64,000 bases of DNA from assembly GCA_013407085.1 (NCBI GenBank), contig JACCGJ010005201.1:93442-157441 (forward strand), in the 5' to 3' direction. The notes below the pieces were generated by a model. The model made no database searches, had not been told where the DNA came from, and saw nothing but the letters and a program-made list of their open reading frames with translations. The position numbers and the translations under genes are program-made. The stretch is from Atriophallophorus winterbourni (lineage: Eukaryota > Platyhelminthes > Trematoda > Plagiorchiida > Microphallidae). Shown here one piece after another: positions 12,501 to 27,500 of this stretch. Numbering within the stretch: the stretch's first letter is position 1; the number at the start of each line of letters is the position of its first letter.

Positions 12501-15500
12501 ATATATGGATGTGGGACACGGCCACTGAGGTCACAGGATGTACGGTGTTTAGAAGTGTTCGACCATTGGTGCCTTAGGTTAATGTTGGTCGTCCGATATA
12601 CTGGCCAAGTATCGAACGCTGCCGTTCGGACTATATGTGGCGGAATACCTCCTCTCTCCAGTTGCATTCGACGGCAAAGATTGAAGTGGTTTGGCCGCGC
12701 CATCCTAAAGACAGACTCAGCGCTCATCAAACTTGCCCTTGACCTTAAACACGCCCGTACATAGCGTAGACGATAAGGCGATCCGGTGAAGACCTAACTG
12801 TCAACCGTAGAGGAGAATGTAGATGCCCTGAAGCCGCGTACCGAAGATGGGAATGGAAATTGATAAGGATCTGCAAAGATCTCCCACCTATAGACGAGAA
12901 TGGGCTGGTTTAGTTCGAGATAAATAAAAAAATACGAAATGGACCACACTGCTCCACAAATACACTCGATGCAACATATCTCCAAAAGCTCATTTAAGCG
13001 GTATTTGATATTGGATATATCTACTTTAGTAATAGCCTGTATTTGAACTTCGCATGCAGGTAGAAGTTGTTGACTCAACTTCTAAATGGTGTTGTGCCTT
13101 TCGGAAAACATCAATCCCATTCGTGAAATTTGTGATTGATATTGATCGTTATTACGTTTTTATGTAATGCTATACCATCCGCATGAGTTAAACATGTTGT
13201 TGTTTTTACCAGTTACAAACCGTGTGGAACGTTTGTTTCGAATGCTCCGTTAATATAATGCATTCGTTAATTAACTCAAGGAAATTATTCTAGCTGTAGC
13301 GCACATGTTTCTCTTGATTTTCCAGTCGAATTTTCCGATAAAGTCGACAGTTACGAAGCACGTAAGATGCTCCCGTTGAGAATAATTGCCATGACGGAAA
13401 TTTGTATACTTGAGAATGATTACGCTTGATCCGTTCACAGAACTTTGGTGACACGTTGATTTTTATGATTAGCGAGTGTAAGATCGTATGGGTGTTATAC
13501 CAATCAGCATGTACCTAGTTCTTAAACATGTTTGGACAACGGATATGCATGCTCTGTTTGAATAAAATGTACATCAATATGTCTTGTCCCCGTTTGACTT
13601 TGATTGAATGGCGGATGAACGCTCATCATTGTAACCGTTTCGTTCCATCGTTAGATGACGAACAAACGAAAACGATACAGTTAGACCGACCAGCTCGGGA
13701 GCTCCTGATATGGTCCATTTTGGTTGGAAAACTGCGCATGGCAGAATTATTCTGGACGATGGAAAAGGTGGGTAATGGAAATTGTCATCATCCAACAAGT
13801 TTCTGCTATTCGAACGTAACAACATTATCGAGATGCTCAAATGGAGTACATGCCTGTTTATTCAAAAATGATGGCTATTTAAACGATCATATCTATTCAC
13901 CTACTGCTTCTGGTGCTAAGATATGTATATGTAAGTTCAAGTAAGTAAAATTCCAGTTCATGTGGCAAGCTCGAGACTTCCTTAGCTTCGCGGTAATTAT
14001 GAACAACATCACAAGAATCGTAAACAAATTTTTTGACAGTATACCCGTTGCTCGTTTAAAAAAATGCGAAAATTACGCGCCCGAAATATTTTGGCGGCGT
14101 TACACACGAGTGGAATTTCATGCGCTAATCAATAACTGACAAGGTTGAACCATGTCAAATGATTTACACGTTCCTACTAAAAAATTACACCGTGGGTGTA
14201 GTAATTGGTTGAATGTCATCAACTAGTATTCCATAAAAATAGCAAGTCAGGAGGCCAAAAATGTGTTTCCGATTAGTTACGGTGTCGCCTTTATCATCAA
14301 CTAGTGTACCGTAAAAGTAGCAAGTCAGGAAGTCAAAAATATGTTTTCAATTAGTTACGGCGTAGCCTTTATCCTTAAGGGACTTGAAATTTTGCAGAGG
14401 GTCAGTTTCACTCGTGAAATCACGTGTGTTTTCTCAATTTCATAAGAGACCTATTTTGAATATATGTATTTGAACAACGTATATACGCGAGTTGTTAAAT
14501 GCCATCATTCAAATTATATCAAAGCTAAATATATCAAATATACCTATCTGGAAATATTGACCGTTGCTCCCACTGCTTTGACGGTCCTAATAATCGAATC
14601 TTTTGGCTGAGTTTATGGAGAAGGTATAGAGTCAGTAAGAACGAATGAGGTTCCGTCAGCTATTATTCGTAGGTGAGGCTAATTATCACCTGAGGAGCAT
14701 ATTCAATGATTGTTTAAACGGCGTTAAGCAAGTTTACACAACGCAATCCGAAATATTTATTAGGGCGACTTATGTAGAAGTACATTTCAAAAGCAACATT
14801 TCCTTAGAATAAGCTAACGATCACTTTAGATGTGATCGAAAAGCAAAATGTTGAGGTTTTCACCGAAAAATTGATCAGGTAATTTTCCCGGATCGTATGT
14901 ACCTCCATCTAGGTGTGTTTAATTGTATGAGTGATAGGAGGTATATAAAGAGAAAAGTACATCTACGCAGACTATCGCGAGAAATCGGAGGCTGCTTTAA
15001 AAACATGCTGTTTACCTAATCCTAGAGGATTTCTAATATAGTTGTGTTTGCGGTTTCTTTTTGAAGAGGGCCCTCAACGAGATCTATCCCAAAACTCACT
15101 GTCCACCAACGTTAAAAGCCAATTGATCGTAAAATAACGATGTATTTGCAACCGCATCACGGAGATCACTACTTTGATAACACATAGATCGATAATCTAT
15201 CAATAATGATTTTAAACATCAACACGTCCAAACCGATCAGTGGGTTGGAATAAATTTCAACGATTTAGAATAGTGTCCAATTTCCGATCAATCAACGATC
15301 GGGCTCTTTGTTGGTTAGCAGTAGTGCTTCCTAACACGTACAGCTACTAAAATGATTAAAAATCACCCTCTGACCTTTATACTAATGCGATAACTCCAAA
15401 ATACTTGAGCATTCCGACTCTAGCCGAGTCGGCCCCTTGATAACCTTTCCTGATTTGAACACTACATACTTTATAAGATGCGCAAAGCCATTCTAACAAA

Positions 15501-18500
15501 TTAGCGGAGTTAATGAGACATGCTCGCACTACTCATCTGGCCTTATCGCCATTACAGAAACATGGTATTCTTTCCAATTGATTGAAACGGAGTTATCTAT
15601 TCCAAATATGAGTTTGATAAGGAACGATCGAGCGAGAAGTGGTGGCGGTGTTGTTCTTAATGATGATAATCCCGTGCTATCCAATAGACAACGCAGAATA
15701 CACCCTCGAGGATACAATTTGGTGTTCATTAACGCTGATGTCTGGTGAAGTCTGCATGATTGGTCTTGTCTACCGGTCTCCTTCATCTACAGAATCGTAC
15801 AACGAAAGGTTGATTCAAGTGCTTCAGCGCTTGACTCGCACTCAGCAAGCAACAAAACTTATTATGGGTGATATTAACCTGCATACCCTTTATCTCAGAG
15901 ACGTTCACTCTCCATAAGCGCTAGATTACCGATTTAGAGAGGTACTAGATTCAGTCCTTTTATACAACCATGTTCACAAATTCAGCCGGAGAATAGGTTC
16001 TGACGGCCACCTCGTCTTGGATGTGGCGTTAACTTCGGAAGAACAATCTGTCAAAGCGATCGAATTCCAGGCTCCGCTGGGTCTTAGTGACCATTCAGTG
16101 CTTGTGTTCGACTATGTGTTCAGTACTCGTCAATCTCAGAATGGGGTGGTTCGCCGAGTAGATAAATGAAACCTGAGTAAATCCCTCGTGCAGATTCAGC
16201 ATTGGCAGACGGACAACATAAGCCCTGAATTGCAATGGAACGAACTTGAAGATTTTCTGAAACTGAAGATAGACGAGAACTTGAAGATCGTACCTAAAAG
16301 ATCCGAACATGAACTTCATTTTGTTTTCCGCAGCAGAACAAAAAAGTGGATAGCACTGAAGCGAGCAGCTTGAATTCAGCATAAAGCCAACAATACTTCC
16401 ACTTTTTGGTAACATTTCCGTATGTTACGCAACAAAGTGACTTCACTTATTCGAGAGGATAAGGAAGCGAACCAATTGATGCTGCTGTCAAAAATGGAAC
16501 GCAACCCTAAGTTACTATACAAAATCATGAACGCGAAAGCAAAACTCAAACCAGGTATTTTTGCCGTCGAAAATGGTGAAAAACTCACTGAGACCGCGTT
16601 GGAAACCGCAAATGCACTTGCGATTTATTACTATAAAGTGTTCGTGCCAAAGGTTTAAGTGGAACGTTGTGAGTATTCAGTCGACCCAGGAATCGAGACA
16701 TTGGAAGAAATTTTGATTAATCTAGAGATTGTCGCAAGTCAATTGCTCAAACTAAATGTTAGAAAATCCCCAGGCGCGGATGGCATCACACCGAATGTGC
16801 TTAGGTTCTGCATTCATCAGCTTTGTGAACCGCTTTCCATCCTGTTTAACTATTCGATGCTTAAAGGAGTGGTACCGAAAGATTGGAAGTTTGGCGTGAT
16901 TACACCAATCTTGAAAGAATGCTGCCGACCTGACGCTGCAAATTATCGTCCCGTCACACTTTTACCTGTTATTGCTAAGGTCATGGAACGTATAGTTTGG
17001 GAAAAGAATGGTTGTACACTATGAATAATAATTTGTTTTCGCTAGCGCAGCATGGATTTCGATCTCATGGTTCTTGTCTAACGAATCTTCTCATAGCGTT
17101 AGACGACTGGATGAAGGAGTTGGATAGAAGTTCTTGCATTCGCGTCTGTTACCTAGACATTTCTAAGGCTTTTGGCAGAGTCAATCACCATTTGCTTCTT
17201 CAAAAACGGATACGTCTAGGAATATCTGAACCACTCCTTTCATGGTTGTGCGAATACATTTCAGATCGCCACATTCGAGTTAAAGTTAACGGAGTGCTAT
17301 CCCAAATGTTCAAAACCACCAGCGGAGTCCAACAAGGATCCATGCTAGGCCCGCTCCTCTTCCTAATATACATAAAACATTTACCCCCCTTCATATCATC
17401 CAAAATGGTCCTGTTCGCGGATGATATGAAAATTTGGACGCCAATCAACTCTGCATATGATTTTGAGAAACTGCAAATGGATTTGAATAACATGTCTAAT
17501 TGGGCGGCCATGAATGATATGACATTCAACATACGGAAACGTAAGTTGCTCCACCTTGGCAAGAATGTTCCTTGGACATATCGATTGGAAACTGAAAACA
17601 TGACATCGAGCTCGTTGAAAAACGAACTTGAAGTATGGTTTAGTGGAAACATGAAGAGCACTGTGCATTGCCAAAATATTTATCGACAGCCAAACAAATT
17701 GCTCGGTCACGTTCGAAGAATATTTAGAAGATTCTCGCTGTTAACGTTACCAATGATAATGAACGTCCACGTTTGACCCATGATGGAGTATGCCGTAGAG
17801 GTCTGGGCTCCTTGGCTGCGAAAATATAGGCTCTCTTTAATTAAAAAATATCACAGAGCAACAAAGTTAGTGATGGGTCTTCGCAATGCCGAAAGATTGT
17901 GATGTCTGAGTCTATGTGACTTTACCCAAAGGAGGATACGACGCGATATTATTCTGACCTATAGAATTGTGTCTACCGAAGGACATCCACTAAAACACTT
18001 GCTTGACGTGTGTGATTGGAAAGTGACATGTGGACATACCTTGTCCCTTTACGTCAGAAGTTCCCGTATTGATTGTCGGCGCCATTTTTTCTTTGGAATT
18101 CCCTACGCCAACATGTGATGGACTCTCCTTTCCTTGCGGCATTTAAAGCGAAATTGGACTTACACGTGCAAAAGAATATTATTCGTGAGCCTTACATTCG
18201 ATATTCTCTATTCCTTTTCTACTATTATATTTTTCACATTTTCATTCATAACGTAATCCTGTGGTGTTGTAACTTTTTAACCATAAATCCTTGAATCCCT
18301 CTCTCTCTTTCAAGGAGCCAATCGCTGGTGCGTTGCTGGCTTCAATTTTGCTGACGTCACTCGGAAACAAAACTGACGATTTCACAGACAAAGAAGATTA
18401 TCGTAGTTTCGCAAAGTACGTCGACTTTTCTAGCAAGTCTATCGAATCCTTCCTATTAATTATACCTCAAAATCAGAATAAAAGCTGGTTTTGTTTTGTT

Positions 18501-21500
18501 GTTATAAGCAAACCCGCATCCATTTTTGTATTTGATATTTTAAACGCTGATTGCCACTGAGACGAACAGCTCGTTTGTAAAGTTTGACTAGGAACCAGAT
18601 CAAAGATTAAAGGTTCGGTTCTCGAATGAAGGAAAACATCTGGCATATTGTTTGCTTGTCCAAAAAAAAATATTGAGGCAGAATTTATGATGTGACATTT
18701 TCTAATAAAACTAAACTACTCTTTACTTTTTCCATTTGTTGTAGCTCCTTTGGGGTGAAGTCGTGGTGGTATATAATAGTTTGAATTAACATGCAATCGT
18801 CATCCATTGTTTATTTGGCTTAGCCTACCATCTCAAAAACTACTTTAATCAATCTTAATAATCGCAGACTCAAGTGTGTTTCACTGATGCAAGTTACACA
18901 GTAGCTGACCATTCTCTCTATACTGGTTGTGTTTCATAGATATGTCTGATGGTAGGGTTGTTGCTCCGAACTTTTTTACTGCACACACATTTTCACTGTG
19001 GTATAATATGAGTAAAGGCAGTGCGCTGTGTCTGTCCTGCTAATCACTAACTTCAAACTACAGCATCGCTTATGTTTTATTAGTTTAACCAGCGAATTTT
19101 GGCGAGCAGATTTAGTAAACACGAGACCTTCAAATAGCAGACGCAATGATTCGATTACCATGGAATAACATGAGTAGCGCATAGTCCTAGCGGGAGACAA
19201 CAATAGCATTCGTAATGCGTATAAATTATGTAACTTTCGGAGGATACGAGAGCCAGTGACGTGACGGAAAGTAAATGATCTTACACGGCGTTTGAAAAAT
19301 GTTTACAGTGTATCGTCCCAACAAACCTCTCAACGTCTTACTATAGAAGAAATTGTTAGGTAGTTTTTATACAACCGCTCAAGAAATTTAAAAAGTATTA
19401 CTGCCGTGTTAGGCTGTGACTTGAAGCTTCGATTTCCCTGCTTGATTGTGAGTTAAAATACTCGGATGAATAAAAGAATTCTATGTGGTATTTTCAGGTG
19501 TGTAGTTCATTAGAGGAAGTTGCTAATCAGACTGAAGAAAACACTCACAAACCCACAATAATTCGCGTTTCCGAATAATTGCACAAGCAAATTTCCTCTA
19601 AAACCATTCTCAGAAACATATGCAACATGTGCAATTCATCAATGTCGGTCAAACGAGCTTAACCTGATGTGGCTTGAAATTAACCGATTGGCGCAAAATC
19701 GACTGACAGATCAGATCAAAGTGACTACCGGCCAGACGATATGGAGACGTTGTTGATATAACGGGATCTGCCCGTGTTCCATTCTAAGTAATGCGTGTAA
19801 AAACCGATTAGGCCAAATCTCGTTTTCTTGTGTTATGGGATTTGTGGATGAACGTTATTAGCAGTGAAAAGGTGAATTGGGACACAATCGACAAATGAAA
19901 CATTGAGGGTGACGTGGTTAATGTTACATCGAGGGTCCACGAATCCTGTGTGAACAAGGTTATTATACGTTTGGACGGGAAATGAGACTTGGCCTCGACT
20001 GACCTGGCGTAATGCGACCACCCGTACACGGTTGTGGTGATACAATAAAGAACTTTCCGCGAAAAAAAATCAAGCGCGTCCTGACGAAGCAATGAATCTA
20101 CAGTGACCGATCCCTTTAACCGAGCGTGAACAGAAAGTGTGTAAATGGTAATAAACGATCGGTCTGGCATCACGGAGGGTGAGTGTGAAAGTGTAGATTG
20201 CATTAGCGACAAGTGCTGATCACGCGCTTGTGGATTGGTACGCATTTGACAAGAGTGTGTGATGCGTGGTTAATGTTCGATGGATTGCCTAGGTGAACAA
20301 CACAAAGGACTTTAGGACAAGAAATGAGGTTTGGCTTCGATTGTCATAACGCAACTTTCACCTACACCTCCCTCAGCAATATGATGCATATCCAACTCAG
20401 GAATTTTAAAGCTGCGCAATATGCGTTTCAAAACTGCTTGATAACAGTATCTGTTTACCAAGATAGCGATTAATTTTGATTCTTTTAAATTTCAGAAATT
20501 TCCAAGAACGTGCCGAAGGCGTTTTGAATGAATGTTATCGGGAAGACGAACATCGTACTCAACTAATCATCAATCACGAGTTAATGTACTACGGACGCAG
20601 TTCTGTGATCAGGCTGGCCGCCGAAGGTCAAAGTATCAAATTCATGGCACATCCATGTTGTCAGGATTTTCTTACGAACACGTGGAATGGGAACTTGTCG
20701 ACAAAGAACAGTGTTTTTAGGGTAAGTGGCTCTACATTTTGCTATCGTGTCAGAAAGGCATCATTGTGTTTAATCTTGTGTTACGAGCTACAGTGACAGT
20801 TCTAACTCTGATTAACGAAATACATTTTTCAATCCTGCGTGTACAATTCTGAACGCACACGATTGTTCGCTACTGTCAGTCATGATTTTACACTTCCAGC
20901 TTGATAGATCATTTCCTTAAATCAGACAGATAGAGCTGAATCATCAAAATTTATCGCTCGTTTCGATTTTATTCTCTCACACAAAAATCAGCTGGTCTAT
21001 TTACTTTACCTGTCTCATAGCTTTAGCTAAAGATACTCATTTGCATGCATTGCCATCACACCCACCCAACGACCGGTTGCGTGCAGTTTGCACTCATCAG
21101 TGGAGATCAGGATCAGGATTTAATCCGATCTACACATGAATGGGAAAATGTGATTCAACAAGTTGTTCGTATCAACCTTATCCAAGAAAAAGCTTGAGTT
21201 ATTTTTCCCAAGACCGACAGTCAAAGTGTTATTAACTCTGACGTGTTCAAATGTTTGTTTATTTAAATTCATTGGTTCATTTAACGTAAACTTGCTTTCT
21301 GAAGCTTTATAAAAAGGCCTACTTCATTTTCGCAAGCTTTCACATGCTTCAATACTTTAGTTAAAAATTGAAAACCGCTTTACAATACCACGCATTAGAT
21401 AGCATTTAAAATGAAATAGATACAATTAAAAACCACCTTGGATTATTTGCCAAGGTAGATGTCAATCTAGGTATCACTTTGTCTGAAGGTTGACGCAAAT

Positions 21501-24500
21501 CCGGGTTAGTTTAGCTTCATGCAAATGTATCGATATGCGGGAACACAGACTAGCAGTCCTCACATTCATCTAAACACCTAAACTCGTCAGTTAAGCTACT
21601 AAATGCTAACAATATTTACAAAATGCGTGCTAGACGTTTTACAATGGTGCATTTGCTCATTAAAATTTAATGGTTGCTTCAGCTTTAAGATAGCTGAAAC
21701 TGACGACGGTGATGCAACAGGTTGGTACTTTATTACTACTCGGACTTCCACATTTATTTGTAGCCCGGTAGTATTTACATTGATTTCCAGTCATTTGGAA
21801 CCAGTCCCATATGCGACAAATATGAGAAGAATTTGTTGATTAAGGTTGGTGATACGATTTAGGATACATCAATGTTGTCTTTTCCGTAGCTGAGGTCTTC
21901 GTGATATTTGATTCACATAAGTGCGACACAAACACCACGCAAAGGTGTGCCGTCCTACGAAATGACGGATTCTTGCAGTATGAAGGAAAATTTTGTATTC
22001 AACTTCGAATTTTCATTGAAAATTCGTCTACACAATTTCAAGAACCATTCCCTTAAAGCGGGTAATATGGATGTCTTAATAGATCGATTATGTGTTTTAC
22101 ATAACAGATCAAGCCGTAAGCAAGAAACAAATGTATTTTTTCCTATGTTGAACTTTCAGTGGCTGGCTATCATTTTAATTCACTTATTCCTTTTACGGAG
22201 TAAAAGGAAGTTTTTGTTTGTGGGATGATAATTTAGAATCATGGGTGAGAGTTCTTATAATTAGATCCCAAGTGTTGCGAGACATAATACTAATGTCGTT
22301 TGGGGGAGAGACGTAATCCAGATGCACAATAGTGAGTTCACGAAGCGCTGTAATTCATGAATGGGAAGCAAGTTTACTGAAATATTTTTATTCATCACCC
22401 CTACATCTTTCGTTACAAACATGACGGCCGGACTGCATGGTGCTTTTAGGCAGAGTCTTCTGAAGTGATGATTCGATCATAAAGACATGAAACGATATTT
22501 TGTCAAATTTATTCAAATACTGCTTTCGAATTCAAGCATTTCAAACAATTTCGAAACAATTCAAATACACAATTCCAGGTAAAAATTCTACCTTTTCTGA
22601 CTTTCTATTCAGTGCTATTAACATTGATTTTAGTTTATAAACTAACTCGAAAAATGTTTTGTTTATCCTATAGTACTTCCTCGGAATTGTATGCGGTCTC
22701 ACTCTGCCATTTTTCATACCTAAAGTTATTCTACCAAAGCCAAAAACTGTGCACGCTGGCGAGGAAGAGGTGAGAAAAAAAAGTTAAAAATCACAATGCA
22801 TAATCTTTTCCCAACTTTTTGAATGGCGATTTTTTCCCGTTGGCCTTTCCGTAGAAATGGAGTTCTTTGTCATCAGAATAATAATCAAACTGTATATGTC
22901 TGAAGTATTCATAAGCAAAATATTTTATACTTGTCACACATTGTATCGAATATCACTGTCTGGATTCCACGCTCACCATTAAATATATCCAGGCGTTCAA
23001 CTTTCAAGATTTTTGTGCATATAATCCCTCAAACACATAGCGTTGGTTAATAGTAGATCAAAGAAAACTTTGATATAAATTGAAATGTTCTATTTTACTT
23101 GGTTGTGAACAGCTCCAGAAGTTATATCCACAGCCGTTTTCGGTCTATGTGCATGGCTCCGGTGGAACCCAACAAGAATAAGTTCAACGTTTGCGTGTGT
23201 GCATTTCTTCATTTTGTTCATACAATGAACCCCAGAGTTCTTATGCCTTTATCACAAAACCCATCTATGATTTGTCACACCATCGTTCGACGTACAAACT
23301 TTAATAAAATGCCCCTAAGTTCGTGGTGTAGTTTGCTTGACATGTGGTACATGGTACAAATTACAATAGCACTGAGATTATTAGTAATTCTTGTTAAGAC
23401 TAGCACTCACCATTTTGGCTCCCTGTACCAAATTTACATGTCGATTTTGAAACACAGCTCACTGGCTCACAGCACGAATAAAAATAGGGATACACATTGC
23501 AGTATTACCCGGTGGAGACTGGGCAATCTGATGCGTACATGCAATGGTTGGAAACATGTTTGGGAGCGATCGTGTTATCACAATGAAACGAAATTTGTAT
23601 TTAATCAGTTTGAATAGGTTTTTAATAACGTTTCGCCTCTGACACTGAAGCTTCAGCGGACCAAGGGTGACACTCAAGCCGAGAACATGACCAAGTACAT
23701 TCCACACAACACCACAGTTAGCCATGTAGGCAAAACCAGAATCAGTGATTGATTCACGTTATTCTGACAACCGGACACGGTCAAGGTCATTTGACACAAT
23801 TGATCACGTGTGTAAAAGTGCATATATAACGCGGTTAAGTTTAAACTTTTTTAAAATCTGTTTGACCGTACCGCTGAGTAGCCTGCAATATATCTAGGCG
23901 ATGTCAAGTCGCGTAGGCAAGACCAAGATAAGTGGTCAATTGACTTAGCACTGTTTATTCGTGTAAATCACGGTTATGGTCGGTTGACACTATAACCCAC
24001 ATTTGTAAAATTGCATACCCAGGACGGTTAAGTCAAAATAACGATTAATCTATCGCATAAAATTTACTGCCGCGGCGAATTTGACTGATTCCACTCAGCA
24101 CCGATGCATGTTTAAGTTATCTTATACCCAATAGTTAATTTGATTTAAAATATTTTGTTAATTTAACTGCCATGTGTATTGTGGTGCCCACATGACTTCT
24201 ACTTACGCTTCTCAACCGGATTTATAGCTGTTTGCCGTCATTATAATAAGCCCTCGATCGGGAATCAATCTGTAGCTCTGTAATTGAATTTCGTGATTCG
24301 TTGCACGAACCCGTTTGAACAGTGGCTTTCACGTATAAATTTATTTACCGCTCTTCCACTGTTCCATAGCTCAATGAACCAAATCTTTGCTATCTCCACC
24401 TGATGACGATAAACAGACAGAAACCAGTTTTGGAGTGTGTGCGCTATAATACATTCTTCGTTTTAAGCGTCAAGAGCGCTGTCTCGGGAATCACTGTGAT

Positions 24501-27500
24501 TGTGAATTCGAAAATCATGATCCGTTTTTCAAACCCTTATGGATTTCAAGCACAACTTTGTTCATCCGTCAATAGATTTTGCTGCTCACATCCCCATCCA
24601 ATGCACACCTCATCAGGTTCAATGAGCATTGTTCATCCACGTTACCTATGTAATTTTACGCACCTGAGTCAAAGTCCAGTGACCTTGACCTTGTTCATTT
24701 GTACCACAGCTCGAAATGCAGGCCCAAGTTGATAGTAACGATAGTCGAGCTGATGACCCAAATGCAAAATTCTGAGGTGAATGTTTATGTGGTAGATGAT
24801 CGGGTCTCGATCAATTCGTAACTAATCAGTGCATAGTTAAGGACGTAACGGGGCGGTGTACCATTCGTGAATTTTTGTGAGTTATTCATTTAATCAATCA
24901 TCCATTCACTTGCAGGAGAGCAGCAGTAGTGGACAAACGGCAACCGAGGTGAACGATGAATCCGGAATGCTGGCAGCCGAATGCGGAAAAACCGAAGGCA
25001 AAGGGTAATTGGTGTTCAACGAGTTTTCTGTGTAGAAAGATATTTGATGGTATGCGCTGAGATTTCGAAGGTTTAAACGATATGCTGACGATGTCATATT
25101 GAATGCCATGGAAAATAGAAATCAAAATAGTCGATCGAAATCAATAATAGAGGATGTTATGATTTTATGTGCAAATACTGTCAAGCTCACATCCTATTTT
25201 TCTTGCAAACGCTCAATGTGTAGGACGGAAAGTTTTTTTTCTTAGACTGAGTTAAAATGAATGTTTCAGCAATATGGTATTATGATCCATTTTTCCTTGA
25301 AATTTGCGAGGTTGAACCAGAACAATTTCTATCCATTGCGATACAACTAAAAATCCCATTAAATTAATAATAATGTACTGACTTGACTGTGTTTTTGACA
25401 TCTTGTCCGGAACGGATCATATATTTGTGAGTGTGTGAAGGAGTCAACCGAACTACGAGTGATCCCCGATGTAGATTGAAGCTGCCCACTATCGCATATT
25501 CAAAGCAGCATAAATGTAGTTTTACATACGGGTGTGTAGATTCTGCTCCGGAAATCTGTCTGTTCTTGGCGCCAGTCTACCATATTGTGACTTGAATTTT
25601 ATTGGGAATGTGTGTGGATCGTTTAGTCTAACTTTGCAACATATATCTTTCACCAGAATCGATCGCATCTATGATCGCGTAACTTAGTATTCACAGATTT
25701 ATTACGAAAAATAGCTGTACACGTACCACAGTAAATCACTGTTGGAAAGTGAAATTTTTAACTATATTTAGCAAACAAATTCTAAATAATGTTGTTAGCT
25801 AGGTCTGTGAATGCCTGGTCTTTTGTTTTTCTATATAATCCGTTTTAGCCTGTATCTTCAGAGATTCTCAAATAAAAGTATTAAAAATCTACAAAACGGC
25901 GTCAAAATAATTCACGTGTATCGTACCACAGAGCACGAGCACGGGCAAGAGTTAATTGTTAGCTTGCGTAAATGGCTGATTGACCCTTCTCTCAACCTTT
26001 AATTCCTTCACAAAACGACAATAATATGGTTTAATATAACATAGTGGCACAGTAGATTGGACTCTGACTAGCTTGTGCTAACAAAAAATGTGCTTCCATA
26101 CATTTTGGATATCCATTTTTTACTGGAACTCAGGTACATTAACATAAAATGCGCGGCCTTATCCAAGCTCATCTTATAGAGAATAAATGGAAAGAGAGTT
26201 GGATAGCGGTAATTAAATTCACGTTTGTTACTTGGACATTCCTAAAACTTTTAGTAGAGTAATCACTATTTGCTCCTACAAAAACTAAAGAACTAAGGTA
26301 TCTGTGATCCACTCCTTTCATGGCTGTGCAACTTATTGCCACACACAAGCTAGATTAAATGGAGTGCTATCCAATAAGTTTAATACCACTCGAGGAGTCC
26401 TACATGCATTTGTGTCAGGCCCGCTCCTTGTTTAATTATGCATAAACGATTTACCCCCATTCATATCATCAAAATGGTTCTGTTCGCGGATAATTTGAAA
26501 ATTTGGACGCCAATTTGTTCTGGTGAATACTGTGAGAAATCGTAAAGGGATTTGGACAACGTGTCAGATTGAGCGGCTTTGAATGATATAAAATTCAACA
26601 CACGAAAATGTTAGATACTCCACCTTGACAAGAATGTTACTTAGACATAGCGATTGAGAACTGCAAACTTGGCATGACCTCGATGGAAAAATGACTTTGG
26701 AATATGGGTTAGTGGAAACCTGAAGAGGCGGTTCACTGCTAGAATATATCTTGAAAGGCCAACAGATGGTTAGTTATCTACCGGAGAATATTTGGAAGAT
26801 TCTCGCCGCTAAGTTTACGAAGGATAACAAACGTCTACCTTCAACAATCGACGGAGTATGCGGTACAGGTATGCTCCGCAATTTTCTGTGCGCCGAAAGA
26901 CGTCTGGGTCTGTGACTTTACCCAAAGGAGGATACGGTGCGACATTATTCTTATATATAGAAGTATGTCTATCAAAGAACTTCCACTAAGACACTTGTTG
27001 AAAGAGTGTGATTAGAAAGTGACACGTAGACATACCTTATCCCTTTACATCCCAAAATCCGGTATTGATTGCCGGAGTCATTTTTGGCCGTACGTACTAT
27101 ATTTTCTTTGGAATTCCCTATCACAGCATGCGGAGGACTCTCATTGCCTGACAATATTTAAAGCGAAATTTTATTTATATATGCTAACGAACATCATTCG
27201 TGACCCATATATTTTGATGTACTCTACGCGTTATATACTATGTTGTTTCGCATTTTCATCCTGTAACCATAAATCCTTGAATCCTTGAAAATTTGAAATA
27301 ATGATTTTCGCACTGAGTACTCTATTCTATTTTCCGTTAAGTGCTCGGAAAAGTTTTCGCGAAGGGACAAGGGAATACATTCAACAAATTCGTGATTTCT
27401 ATATGGCTCCTGTGATACGCTTTGTATACAACACGGTAAGTACTCTGAGGAAAAAGCTGAATTGCCGCTAATTACAAAAATATATTCTCGTAATCCCTTT

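Larger units (their letters stand above)
10683..13325 (+). other. Intron 5 (2.6 kb)
   Basis: Holds a LINE tail (12515-12960) and a hairpin (12142-12165). The part from 10683 to 11990 is AT-rich with nothing recognised. Confidence 0.55.
13768..18314 (+). other. Intron 7 (4.5 kb)
   Basis: Contains a 78-bp tandem duplication (14216-14371) and a degenerate CR1-like LINE (about 15500-18296). The stretch 14372-15500 shows nothing recognisable. Confidence 0.6.
22770..24915 (+). other. Intron 10 (2.1 kb)
   Basis: Carries Penelope-type pLTR-like sequence (23600-24020) and a hammerhead-repeat cluster (24275-24660). The 172-codon frame at 23099-23617 has no recognisable domain and is not supported as a gene. 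Confidence 0.55.

Noticed and set aside
13574..13840. Minus frame opposite exon 7
   Set aside because: Shadow of the TRPM exon on the other strand.
19808..20245. 145-codon minus frame
   Set aside because: Lies within the LTR-like repeat module; no domain or biased coding pattern.
23099..23617. 172-codon plus frame
   Set aside because: Composition looks intronic and it runs into the pLTR-like repeat; no recognisable motif.
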